Assembly: GCF_018966525.1 (NCBI RefSeq)
Contig: NZ_CP076607.1
Span: 2,790,001 to 2,854,000 of the forward strand
Source: Paenibacillus sophorae
GTDB taxonomy: Bacteria; Bacillota; Bacilli; Paenibacillales; Paenibacillaceae
Direction: 5' to 3'
DNA length: 64,000 bases
In this document: piece by piece, positions 1 to 7,752 of the stretch
How the letters are laid out: each line of letters opens with the position of its first letter
How positions within the stretch are numbered: position 1 is the first letter of the stretch
Made by a program: the position numbers and the translations under genes
Notes under the pieces: model-generated
The model's database searches: none
What the model saw: the letters and a program-made list of their open reading frames with translations, nothing else
Told to the model about the DNA's origin: nothing

Positions 1-420
1 CTCCAGCGGAGCACGTCGATCTCAAGCGTCTATAATGTCAAAAAATTTGATTATGCGGATGCCTTCAAGCGGGCGGGGGAGTATATGAGAGGGCGTCCGG
101 AGCTGAAGGATGTTCATGATACTTTGCTCTCCCGCCATATGCTAGAGAACTATTTTTATAATCTGAAGACCTGTCTTGGAAGCTCCGGCAATGTCTCGAT
201 CCGTGCGCTGCTGCGGGATATCGACAAGCATTATCCCCATTTGAACGAAGAGATGCGTCTTGTCATGAAGCGCCAAATGAAAGAGCACGGCAGAGTGAAT
301 GTGCAAATCCGTTCGTTTCTGATCGCCCCGGAGCTGTATCTGCTGCTGCTCGGATGCCGTCAGGCGGCTATACGGCTAAAGGCGGGCCTTCGCTCCAAAT
401 TCCGCCATGCGGCGGCATAA
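1..420 (+). CDS. C-terminal part of a possible glycosyltransferase (5' end outside window)
   Basis: The reading frame is open from base 1, so the first in-frame ATG at 85 is not the real start and the gene begins upstream of the window. About 139 residues are visible. They are basic and helical, with a short hydrophobic patch (APELYLLLLG) near the end and no catalytic motif. The next gene, 91 bases on, is a Wzx-like flippase. A family-2 glycosyltransferase tail from a capsule or exopolysaccharide cluster is the likeliest reading, but this rests on context and general resemblance. The upstream sequence would be needed to name it. Confidence 0.45.
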   Translation, partial: LQRSTSISSVYNVKKFDYADAFKRAGEYMRGRPELKDVHDTLLSRHMLENYFYNLKTCLGSSGNVSIRALLRDIDKHYPHLNEEMRLVMKRQMKEHGRVNVQIRSFLIAPELYLLLLGCRQAAIRLKAGLRSKFRHAAA

Positions 421-511
421 CGCAAAGCTGCGGGCAGCCATTTATTCATAAGCGTGATGGTATGATCCGGTTAACGCGGCAGTTTAATAATCGGTCAAAA
501 GGAGGAATGGT

Positions 512-2053
512 ATGATAGCCAAACGCAGCATTCTTAATGTTTCCATCGGTTTACTCAGCCAATTGGTTACAATCGCGCTCAGTTTTTTTATTCCCAGGCT
601 GATTATGCTGAATTACGGTTCGGAAGCCAATGGACTCGTCGCCTCCATTACACAGATCATCGCCTATCTGTCTCTGCTGGAAGCCGGAGTAGGCGCTGCC
701 TCGATCCAAGCCCTGTACCGTCCGATCGGCCAAAACGACCGTTCCAAGATCAATGACATTTTGGCTGCAACCTCCATTTATTACAAGAAGACAGGTCTTT
801 ATTATTTTGCCGCCGTTGTATTGATTGCATTTGTTTATCCATTTGTGATTGAATCCGGGTTTGACGCGCTTACGGTAATGGCTGTGGTGGCGCTCAGTGG
901 ACTGGGCGGTGCGGTCAACTATTATTTTCAAGGAAAGTTCAGAGTGCTGCTGATTGCCGAAGGGAAGAGTTATATCGAATCCTCGGTTGGCATGATTGCC
1001 AATATCGTCAACAGTCTGGTGCGTATCCTGCTGCTGCTGCAAGGCTTTGATATCATCGCGGTGCAAGCGGTTTATTTTATCGTCATACTGCTGCAAATTA
1101 TCGTATACCGGGTCTATGTGCGCAAGCATTACAGTTGGATCGATCTGAACCGGAAGCCCGATTATGCGTCGATCAGCCAGAAGAACTCGGCACTCATTCA
1201 TGAGCTGTCCTACCTGATTTTCAAAAATACGGACATTCTGGTGCTGACGGTCTTCACCAATTTAAAAGTCGTCAGTATCTACGTCATGTACAATATGGTA
1301 TTCAACATCGTGGACAATCTGGTGCTTATGGTCAGCGGCAGCCTCAAATTCGCGCTCGGCCAAAACTATTTCGACAACCGGGAGAAGTTCATGAAGCTGT
1401 ACAATATGTACGAAACGTATTATATGGGTTTTATTTTCGCAGTCATCAATATGGTATATATTCTGATACTGCCTTTTATGGGGCTATACACGGCCGGGGT
1501 TAAGGATACGAATTATATCGACTACCTGCTTCCTGTGCTGTTCGTCGCGGCTAAACTGCTGATCAATGCCCGGGCGCCGGTGGATAATGTAATCGAAATT
1601 GCCGGTCATTTCCGCAGCACCCAGGGAAGATCGATTCTGGAGTCGGTGATCAATCTCGTCTGTTCCATCGGCTTTGTCTTGATGTTCGGCATCTACGGTG
1701 TATTGATGGGCACGATTGTGGCGCTTCTCTACCGGTCGCTGGATATGATTATATATGCGAACCGGAGGCTTCTGGAGCGCAGTCCCTGGATCACGCTGCG
1801 AAAGTGGGGGGCGAATATTGCGCTGTTCTTCTTTATTGGTCTGATTATCGAGAGAGTCAATCTTCCTATACACTCTTTCTTTTCCCTGATAATATGGGGA
1901 CTTGTGCTGTCAGCACTGATCTTCCCCCTATACTTTACGGTCAACTCCCTGTTTGTAAGAGACGGGTTTGCGGTTCTGCCCGGACTTGCCAGGAAATTTA
2001 CTTCACGGTTTAAGCTGGGGAAGAAGCCGGCTGCGCAGGGAGGTTCACAGTAA
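512..2053 (+). CDS. Wzx-like polysaccharide flippase / MATE-fold membrane protein
   Basis: This 513-residue protein is almost entirely hydrophobic, with about 12-14 predicted membrane helices, beginning with N-terminal helix LLSQLVTIALSFFIPRLIM. The length and the pattern (short basic N-terminus, helices throughout, basic C-terminal tail FTSRFKLGKK) fit the polysaccharide transport family that flips lipid-linked repeat units across the membrane. The ATG at 512 is preceded by AAAGGAGG with good spacing. It follows the possible glycosyltransferase at 1-420, which supports a role in export of a surface polysaccharide. The substrate cannot be told. A bidirectional-looking hairpin follows the gene. 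Confidence 0.8.
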   Translation: MIAKRSILNVSIGLLSQLVTIALSFFIPRLIMLNYGSEANGLVASITQIIAYLSLLEAGVGAASIQALYRPIGQNDRSKINDILAATSIYYKKTGLYYFAAVVLIAFVYPFVIESGFDALTVMAVVALSGLGGAVNYYFQGKFRVLLIAEGKSYIESSVGMIANIVNSLVRILLLLQGFDIIAVQAVYFIVILLQIIVYRVYVRKHYSWIDLNRKPDYASISQKNSALIHELSYLIFKNTDILVLTVFTNLKVVSIYVMYNMVFNIVDNLVLMVSGSLKFALGQNYFDNREKFMKLYNMYETYYMGFIFAVINMVYILILPFMGLYTAGVKDTNYIDYLLPVLFVAAKLLINARAPVDNVIEIAGHFRSTQGRSILESVINLVCSIGFVLMFGIYGVLMGTIVALLYRSLDMIIYANRRLLERSPWITLRKWGANIALFFFIGLIIERVNLPIHSFFSLIIWGLVLSALIFPLYFTVNSLFVRDGFAVLPGLARKFTSRFKLGKKPAAQGGSQ

Positions 2054-2151
2054 GGCGTGGGAAATGAACGGATCAAGCTGACGGGGAAGCAGCAGGCGTT
2101 CGGGCCGGGGGAATTGCAGGTGGCGAATTCAGACGCTATTAGTAGAACAGG

Positions 2152-2190
2152 AAAAAGCGCCAGGCCTTGCGGCTGTGGCGCTTCTTCTTG
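2152..2190. terminator. Intrinsic terminator between convergent genes
   Basis: AAGCGCCA pairs with TGGCGCTT, extended by an inner GGCC/GGCT stretch around a TTGC loop. The minus-strand transcript of the sigma factor gene ends in a T-run (GCGCTTTTTCC). On the plus strand the flippase transcript runs into CTTCTTCTTG, a weaker tail. It probably serves both genes. Confidence 0.7.
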
Positions 2191-2211
2191 TTGGTTCAGC
2201 AGTACAGGTCG

Positions 2212-2934
2212 CTATGCCGCCATACGCATGTCGAGATTTCGCGGAGCTGCATTCACGCTGTAAGGTTGGACGCTCTGCATCCGGAGGCTGATTGCGATAA
2301 CCGTGTCTGGCTTCGCATCGCCTTGCTGTGTAATTTCAATAAGCTCCTCGATTTGACCCTGCTTATATGCATCCGCCATCCGCTCCAAGAAGGCGCGGAA
2401 GCTCTGTTCCTCTGGAAGCGTCGGACCGTCCGCCGACAATTCCTTTCTAACGGCGGGAATGGCCAGCCGCGCCCGGTACAGCGCCGCTTTGACGGCGCCT
2501 TCGGTGGTGTCCAGCAGCTCCGCCGTTTCCGCCGCGCTGTAGTCCAGCACATCTCTCATAAGGAATACCGCCCTCTGCAGGGGAGACAGATGCTTTATCA
2601 TCGCCTGAAAGGCCATTTCGGCCTCAAACTCCCCATTCTCCTGCTCTATATATTTCGCTTCGTTAGATTGCTGCAATATCCGCTGAAGTACGGCTTTTCT
2701 CCGCCCGGCGTCGATCCATGCATTTTTGGCGACTCGCAGCAGGAACGCTTCCGGATTACTGTGCCCGGCTCGCAAAGGTTCCAATGCTTTCAGCCATGTA
2801 TCCTGCGCCAGATCTTCGGCATCCCAGCTTGATCCGGTTAATGACAGGCAATACCGCTTCAGGGCAGCCTGCAGGTGAACAATACTATCCTGATCCGGAA
2901 GGGTTCCGGTATTTGTGTTTTTTGACGCAGCCAT
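2212..2934 (-). CDS. ECF-type RNA polymerase sigma factor with C-terminal extension
   Basis: This 240-residue sigma-70 family protein has region 2 around residues 20-85 (WDAEDLAQDTWLKAL, the -10 binding signature) and region 4 around 115-160 (LSPLQRAVFLMRDVLDYSAAE followed by TEGAVKAALYRAR, the -35 helix-turn-helix). A C-terminal tail of roughly 75 residues follows region 4, which places it with the SigJ-like ECF proteins that carry an extra regulatory segment, though this tail is shorter than a full SnoaL-like domain. No anti-sigma gene lies next to it. The start has GGAGGC upstream on the minus strand. Its target promoters are unknown. Confidence 0.85.
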   Translation of the reverse strand: MAASKNTNTGTLPDQDSIVHLQAALKRYCLSLTGSSWDAEDLAQDTWLKALEPLRAGHSNPEAFLLRVAKNAWIDAGRRKAVLQRILQQSNEAKYIEQENGEFEAEMAFQAMIKHLSPLQRAVFLMRDVLDYSAAETAELLDTTEGAVKAALYRARLAIPAVRKELSADGPTLPEEQSFRAFLERMADAYKQGQIEELIEITQQGDAKPDTVIAISLRMQSVQPYSVNAAPRNLDMRMAA

Positions 2935-3145
2935 AGGACCGCCTCCTTAAAGTTAAGTCAGTCACTCTTTCTTCTAAGTGTAAACGAATAACAGAGCTTA
3001 AACGATACGCGGCGGAAAAATATTTTTTTGCCCGAAGCAATGAGCGTGTGTACGGGATGTTTTCCGGCTGCCAGCGTATCTTTTCGGAGCCTCCAACCGT
3101 TTGCGGGTTAGATAAGACAAAAATAAACGGTGGAGGTAACGGAAA

Positions 3146-3727
3146 ATGAGCTATATTCCTTATGTGCTGGAGCAGACGAGCCGGGGGGAACGGACGTACG
3201 ATATTTATTCTAGACTGCTGAAAGACCGGATTGTATTCGTAGGTGCGGCAATCGACGACCAGTTGGCCAATAGTGTCATCGCCCAATTGCTGTTCCTGGC
3301 GGCGGAGGACCCTGAGAAGGATATCTATATGTATATCAACAGTCCGGGAGGCTCCACTTCCGCAGGCTTTGGGATTTATGATACGATGCAATTGATCAAG
3401 CCGCAGGTGAATACGATCTGTACGGGCTTCGCGGCTTCGTTCGCCGCTTTTCTGCTGCTGTCGGGAACCAAGGGGAAGCGCTGCTCGCTGCCAAACGGTG
3501 AAATCATGATCCACCAGCCGCACGGCGGCGCTCAGGGGCAGGCCAGCGACATTGCCATTACGGCTAAGCGGATTTTGCAGACAAGGGAGAAGCTCGTCCG
3601 CATCACCTCGGAGCGCACCGGACAGCCGGAAGCCAAGGTGGAGAAGGATATGGACCGGGATTACTTCATGTCCGCAGAAGAAGCGCTGGAGTACGGCATT
3701 ATCGACACAATCATTACCCATTTGTGA
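3146..3727 (+). CDS. ClpP-family serine protease, probable second ClpP paralogue
   Basis: The protein has 193 residues, the length of the family, and the ClpP catalytic triad is in place: Ser98 (GFAASFAAFLL), His123 (EIMIHQPHGGAQGQ) and Asp172 (DRDYFMSAEEAL). ClpP forms a double-heptamer chamber fed by Clp ATPases. Two otherwise very conserved sites differ from the housekeeping protein as I remember it: GMAASMGAF is GFAASFAAF here, and HQPLGG is HQPHGG. No clpX or clpC is adjacent. This suggests a paralogue rather than the main ClpP. The start follows GGAGGT. The next gene begins 20 bases after the stop, so the two are probably cotranscribed. Confidence 0.88.
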   Translation: MSYIPYVLEQTSRGERTYDIYSRLLKDRIVFVGAAIDDQLANSVIAQLLFLAAEDPEKDIYMYINSPGGSTSAGFGIYDTMQLIKPQVNTICTGFAASFAAFLLLSGTKGKRCSLPNGEIMIHQPHGGAQGQASDIAITAKRILQTREKLVRITSERTGQPEAKVEKDMDRDYFMSAEEALEYGIIDTIITHL

Positions 3728-3747
3728 GGGCAAGGGAGGAGTACAAC

Positions 3748-3954
3748 ATGTTATCTGCGTTGCAGGGCGAAAAAGTAACGATCTATTTTCTGGACGGTTC
3801 TTGTCTGAGCGACGGCGTATTGGAGAAGGCTGATGAAAAATTCATCAAGTATAAAACCGAATATCAGATACATTATGTTCCGGTATCATCCGTTCGGTCG
3901 GTGGCCTTGGATACGAAGGAGCGCCAGCGTCCGCGGATGGGATTCGGGCAGTAA
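3748..3954 (+). CDS. Small beta-rich protein of unknown function, Sm-like pattern, paired with ClpP paralogue
   Basis: I chose the ATG at 3748 because it has GGGAGGAG about eight bases upstream; the ATG at 3724 overlaps the end of the ClpP gene and has no ribosome site. The protein has 68 residues. It reads as alternating strands: EKVTIYFLDGS, a turn, VLEKADEKFIKYKTE, then IHYVPVSSVRSVALD. A strand, Asp-Gly turn, strand, and a final V-P-hydrophobic strand resemble an LSm/Hfq-type or SH3-like barrel. I do not recognise a named family. The tight spacing after clpP suggests a linked role, which is inference. Confidence 0.6.
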   Translation: MLSALQGEKVTIYFLDGSCLSDGVLEKADEKFIKYKTEYQIHYVPVSSVRSVALDTKERQRPRMGFGQ

Positions 3955-3982
3955 GGCTAGGCTTCGTTCCATAAATCATGTC

Positions 3983-4022
3983 AAAAAGGCCCCTGCCTCT
4001 TGGCCAGCCAAGGGAAGGGGCC
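3983..4022 (-). terminator. Hairpin with minus-strand T-run
   Basis: GGCCCCT near 3988 pairs with AGGGGCC ending at 4022, with TTGGC/GCCAA inside. On the minus strand the hairpin is followed by TTTTTGA, a typical intrinsic terminator for leftward transcription. No convincing leftward gene precedes it, so it may end an unrecognised short transcript or act as a partial terminator for the clpP pair. Confidence 0.5.
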
Positions 4023-4687
4023 ATCTCCGATCAACGAAGGCGGTAAATCCTCTGCAAGTAACGGCTGCAGCCGGAACGACGCGCGAACCTCGCGTACGAT
4101 CCGAACTTCAATGAGGCGCGGGCGGGCAGAATGAGGGGCAAAAACCTGAAATGGTACATCTTTTTGTCCACTTGAGGAAGTCACGGGGGAACACGCCTGC
4201 AATCGTGCTTTTTTTGGGCCTGTCCCACTGCGAATTCAGTCCGCATAACCTGAAATTCCTGTGCAATCGCAGGATTTTCCTTCTAACCGACGCTCTCGAT
4301 GGAAAAAAACTGCATTTTAGCGTTTACTGGCAAGGGCGAACGGTCCCCATCCCGGCGCACATGGCCAAATGCGTAAGGCTGAACATGGAAATGTATTTCC
4401 CGTGCAGAATTTCGTATGGACAATCCGTAAGCGTTTCCCCTGGCTGCATATGCACGCGCTGTGATCTTGAATTCCACTGTGATACAATAGTTAAATTGCC
4501 TCGTTTGCATGGCGGTCCGGTCAATGGGCCGTTTATTTCTGTGTAAAAAGGGTATAGCTAAACTGTAAGCATCTTCCGATTTTATCGTTTTAAAGCGGTG
4601 AAAAACGGAGGATTTTTATGCATTTTTGAGGATTTTCAAGCATTATGATTGTTTGTGTAAATTCTTCACGGTATTCGTCGATTTTTA
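4023..4687. other. Long intergenic stretch with no supported gene
   Basis: Roughly 660 bases lie between the clpP pair and the next promoter. A 131-codon plus-strand frame (4151-4546) and a 73-codon minus-strand frame (3981-4202) exist, but neither has a ribosome site of note or a recognisable product. The plus-strand frame is unusually rich in Cys, His and Arg and looks accidental. The part after about 4540 is AT-rich and leads into the promoter at 4688. I see no transposon ends. Confidence 0.5.
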
Positions 4688-4716
4688 TTGATTATTTGTG
4701 GTAGGTTATGTATAAT
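4688..4716 (+). promoter_or_regulatory. Sigma-A promoter for the carboxyspermidine operon
   Basis: TTGATT at 4688-4693 and a perfect TATAAT at 4711-4716 are separated by exactly 17 bases. The predicted start near 4723 leaves a leader of about 100 bases before the TTG start at 4825. I see no clear riboswitch in that leader. Confidence 0.75.
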
Positions 4717-4824
4717 CAGCGTTGTTGATTTTTCATAAGGATACGCATACGCTTCCGAAGCGAGTTTTGCTGGAGTTTATCAAGGGAGCTATTTCATCAC
4801 AAAACTTTAAGGAGGTCATTCATT

Positions 4825-6024
4825 TTGGGAAAAGCGTTAATTATCGGCGCTGGCGGCGTCGCAAGCGTTGTTGTTCATAAATGCTGCCAGAACCCGGATG
4901 TTTTTGAAGAGATCTGTATTGCGAGCAGAACAGTCGAGAAATGTGAAGCTTTGAAAAATAAATTGGACGGAGGCCGCACGAAAATTCAGACGGCCCAGGT
5001 TGACGCAGACAATACCGACGAGGTTATCCAGCTCATCAAAAGCTTTGGTCCGGACGTCGTTATTAACGTCGCGCTTCCTTATCAGGATCTGACCATTATG
5101 GATGCCTGCCTTGCAACGGGCGTGCATTATCTGGATACCGCGAACTACGAGCCACCGGAAACGGCGAAATTCGAATACAGCTGGCAGTGGGCGTACAAGA
5201 AGAAGTTCGAAGAAGCCGGCATCATGGCTGTGCTGGGCTGCGGCTTTGACCCGGGCGTAACCGGCGTATTCTCGGCCTATGCGCTTAAGCACTATTTTGA
5301 CGAAATTCATACGATCGATATTGTCGACGCCAACGCGGGCGATCACGGCTATCCTTTTGCCACCAACTTCAACCCGGAGATCAATATCCGCGAAATCACC
5401 GCCAATGGACGCTACTACGAAAACGGCGAATGGATCGAAACACCGCCTCTTTCCGAGAAGAAGGTATACGACCTGCCGGAAATCGGACCGAAGGATATTT
5501 ACCTGCTGTATCATGAAGAGCTGGAATCCCTGGCCAAAAATATTACGGGAATCAAGAAAATCCGCTTCTGGATGACCTTCTCCCAAAACTACCTGACGCA
5601 CCTGAAAGTGCTGGAAAATGTCGGCATGACATCCATCGAGCCAATCATGTTCGAAGGCAAAGAGATCATTCCGCTCCAGTTCCTGAAGGCGGTTCTGCCG
5701 GACCCGGCTTCGCTCGGACCGAGAACAAAAGGCAAGACGAACATCGGTATCATCGCTCAAGGCACCAAAGACGGCCAGCCGAAGAATTACTATGTGTACA
5801 ATGTGTGCGACCATCAGGAATGTTACCGTGAAGTCGGCTCCCAGGCCATTTCCTACACGACAGGCGTACCGGCCATGATCGGCGCTATGCTGATGATCAA
5901 GGGAACCTGGATGAAACCGGGCGTTTACAATGTGGAAGAACTGGACCCAGACCCGTTCATGGAACTGCTGAACACTAAAGGACTGCCGTGGCAGGAAGAT
6001 TTCTCGCCGACGCTGCTGGATTAG
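4825..6024 (+). CDS. Carboxynorspermidine / carboxyspermidine synthase (saccharopine dehydrogenase family)
   Basis: This 399-residue oxidoreductase begins at a TTG with AAGGAGGT eight bases upstream. The N-terminal Rossmann fold is clear (KALIIGAGGVASVVVHKC), followed by the saccharopine-dehydrogenase body (INVALPYQDLTIMDACLATG, HYLDTANYEPP, GCGFDPGVTGVF). Family members next to an NspC-type decarboxylase condense aspartate semialdehyde with a diamine (diaminopropane or putrescine) and reduce the product with NADPH. The decarboxylase gene follows after nine bases. The pair forms an alternative route to norspermidine or spermidine that needs no decarboxylated S-adenosylmethionine. Which diamine is used cannot be read from sequence. 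Confidence 0.88.
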   Translation: MGKALIIGAGGVASVVVHKCCQNPDVFEEICIASRTVEKCEALKNKLDGGRTKIQTAQVDADNTDEVIQLIKSFGPDVVINVALPYQDLTIMDACLATGVHYLDTANYEPPETAKFEYSWQWAYKKKFEEAGIMAVLGCGFDPGVTGVFSAYALKHYFDEIHTIDIVDANAGDHGYPFATNFNPEINIREITANGRYYENGEWIETPPLSEKKVYDLPEIGPKDIYLLYHEELESLAKNITGIKKIRFWMTFSQNYLTHLKVLENVGMTSIEPIMFEGKEIIPLQFLKAVLPDPASLGPRTKGKTNIGIIAQGTKDGQPKNYYVYNVCDHQECYREVGSQAISYTTGVPAMIGAMLMIKGTWMKPGVYNVEELDPDPFMELLNTKGLPWQEDFSPTLLD

Positions 6025-6033
6025 GGAGAACCG

Positions 6034-7173
6034 ATGAAAGAGATCGATTACAGCGCGGTTCCCTCACCAAGTTATGTTGTAGACGAAAGGCTTCTTGTCA
6101 AAAATCTTGAGCTGCTGAACTCCGTTCAGGAGCGCACGGGTGCGCATATTCTGCTGGCCCAAAAAGGCTTCTCCATGCACGCTCTCTACCCGCTTGTAGG
6201 GAAATATTTGAAAGGCGTCACTTCCAGCTCCTTGTTCGAAGCCCGTCTGGGCTATGAGAAAATGGGCAAAGAGGTCCATGCCTACGCTCCGGCATATGTG
6301 GACTCGGAATTTGACGAACTGATGAAGTACAGCGATCATCTTGTTTTTAATTCCTTCGACCAGTGGAGACGGTACAAGGATAAGGTGCAAAGCGCTCCGA
6401 AGCACATCAGCTGCGGCATCCGCGTGAATCCCGAGTATTCCGAAATCGAGATTCCGCTGTATGATCCTTGTTACAACAACTCCAGACTGGGCGTAACGCT
6501 GGACAACTTCCGTGCTGACGGGCTGGACGGCATCGAGGGCCTGCATTTTCATACAATGTGCGAGCAGAACTCGGATACGCTGGAGCGTACAATCAAGGTC
6601 GTGGATGAGAAATTCGGACCTTACCTGAAAAATATGAAGTGGCTCAACTTCGGCGGCGGGCATCATATTACACGCCCGGATTACGATGTGGAGATGCTTA
6701 TCCGCTGCATTCTGTATATGAAGGACAAATATAACGTCCAGATCTACCTGGAGCCGGGCGAAGCCATCGCCCTCAATACCGGCTATCTGGTGGCGACGGT
6801 GCTGGACGTGGTCAAGAACGGCATGGAAATCGCCATTCTCGATACCTCGGCGGAATGCCATATGCCCGATGTGCTGGCCATGCCTTACCGGCCGAACATT
6901 ATTGGTGCGGCGCAGCCGAACGAGTATGAGCATACGTACCGCCTAGGCGGACTGACCTGCCTCGCAGGCGACATTATCGGCGACTACTCGTTCAAGCAGC
7001 CGCTGAAGGCGGGAGACCGTCTCGTATTCCTCGATATGGCGCATTACACGATGGTCAAGAACCATATGTTCAATGGCGTTAACCTGCCTTCCATCGTGTC
7101 CTACAATGAAGAAGAAGGTATTAAGGTGATTCGGACCTTCGGCTACGAGGATTACAGCGGCCGGTTGTCGTAA
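6034..7173 (+). CDS. nspC: Carboxynorspermidine / carboxyspermidine decarboxylase
   Basis: This 379-residue PLP enzyme has the fold of alanine racemase / group IV decarboxylases. The PLP lysine is Lys44 in ILLAQKGFSMHAL. Other family signatures are GLHFHTMCEQNSDTLERT, WLNFGGGHHITRPDYD (phosphate-binding glycines), YLEPGEAIAL and LGGLTCLAGDIIGDY with the second-subunit cysteine. It removes the carboxyl group from the synthase product to release norspermidine or spermidine in the cytoplasm. It starts nine bases after the synthase stop with GGGAGA as ribosome site, and an intrinsic terminator follows at 7210, so the operon has two genes. Confidence 0.9.
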   Translation: MKEIDYSAVPSPSYVVDERLLVKNLELLNSVQERTGAHILLAQKGFSMHALYPLVGKYLKGVTSSSLFEARLGYEKMGKEVHAYAPAYVDSEFDELMKYSDHLVFNSFDQWRRYKDKVQSAPKHISCGIRVNPEYSEIEIPLYDPCYNNSRLGVTLDNFRADGLDGIEGLHFHTMCEQNSDTLERTIKVVDEKFGPYLKNMKWLNFGGGHHITRPDYDVEMLIRCILYMKDKYNVQIYLEPGEAIALNTGYLVATVLDVVKNGMEIAILDTSAECHMPDVLAMPYRPNIIGAAQPNEYEHTYRLGGLTCLAGDIIGDYSFKQPLKAGDRLVFLDMAHYTMVKNHMFNGVNLPSIVSYNEEEGIKVIRTFGYEDYSGRLS

Positions 7174-7209
7174 ATCATAGGTGAATTAAATATCGTTAGT
7201 ACGGAAGAA

Positions 7210-7234
7210 GGCAGCCAGCGCGGCTGCCTTTTTT
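7210..7234 (+). terminator. Intrinsic terminator of the carboxyspermidine operon
   Basis: GGCAGCC, loop AGCGC, GGCTGCC, followed directly by TTTTTT. Confidence 0.9.
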
Positions 7235-7249
7235 CATGTGAAATAAAGA

Positions 7250-7278
7250 TTGAATTACGAACGTATGTTTGGTAAAAT
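7250..7278 (+). promoter_or_regulatory. Sigma-A promoter of the RidA-like gene
   Basis: TTGAAT at 7250 and TAAAAT at 7273-7278 lie 17 bases apart, about 40 bases before the start codon of the gene at 7320. Confidence 0.55.
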
Positions 7279-7319
7279 GGCTGTAAGTAACTATTTTCCA
7301 CTGGAAAGGGATGTTTGGG

Positions 7320-7679
7320 ATGATTATCAGAACGTCATCGCATTATGGAGATGATACCTGCTCATCTTACGTATCGGCAGGGGATTTTATTTATCTTTCG
7401 CATCACGCAGGTGGGCATGAATCCAATGATATCGTACACCAAATGCAAGCCAGCTTTGATAGCCTGGCGGCTACCTTGGAATCGGCCGGAGCGACATTTG
7501 ACGATATTGTCCAGATCAATCTGTATCTCAAGAATATTAAGGATTTCAGCGCGGCGAAGGATGTGTTTTATAAATATTTCAAGAAGGATCATTTTCCTGC
7601 GCGAATGACGACGACTACGGATTTCGTGAATCCGACCTGCCTATGTATGCTCGATGCCGTTGCTTATAGAAGCAGTTGA
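7320..7679 (+). CDS. RidA/YjgF family enamine/imine deaminase-like protein
   Basis: The protein has 119 residues. I place the start at the ATG at 7320, which has AAAGGG nine bases upstream; the earlier ATG at 7311 abuts that ribosome site directly. Family signatures are present: GDFIYLSHHAGG near the N-terminus, MQASFDSLAATLESAGATFDDIVQINLYLKN in the middle and the C-terminal DHFPARMTTTTDFVNP with the conserved arginine. RidA proteins hydrolyse reactive 2-aminoacrylate and related imines, but many paralogues have other roles. It is monocistronic with its own promoter. Confidence 0.82.
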   Translation: MIIRTSSHYGDDTCSSYVSAGDFIYLSHHAGGHESNDIVHQMQASFDSLAATLESAGATFDDIVQINLYLKNIKDFSAAKDVFYKYFKKDHFPARMTTTTDFVNPTCLCMLDAVAYRSS

Positions 7680-7689
7680 TTTTACATAG

Positions 7690-7726
7690 AAAAAGGCATT
7701 CAAAACCATGATCAGTTTCGAATGCC
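7690..7726 (-). terminator. Intrinsic terminator of the RCC1-like gene
   Basis: On the minus strand GGCATTCGAAAC pairs with GTTTTGAATGCC over 12 bp around TGATCATG and is followed by TTTTTC. It may also slow the convergent RidA transcript. Confidence 0.85.
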
Positions 7727-7752
7727 GCAGATAAGAAAGATGTCGATGGAGT

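Noticed and set aside
2057..2832. Plus-strand frames opposite the sigma factor gene
   Set aside because: They are antisense shadows of a clear ECF sigma gene and lack ribosome sites.
4151..4546. 131-codon open frame in the gap before the carboxyspermidine operon
   Set aside because: No ribosome site, no recognisable motif and an odd composition rich in Cys, His and Arg.
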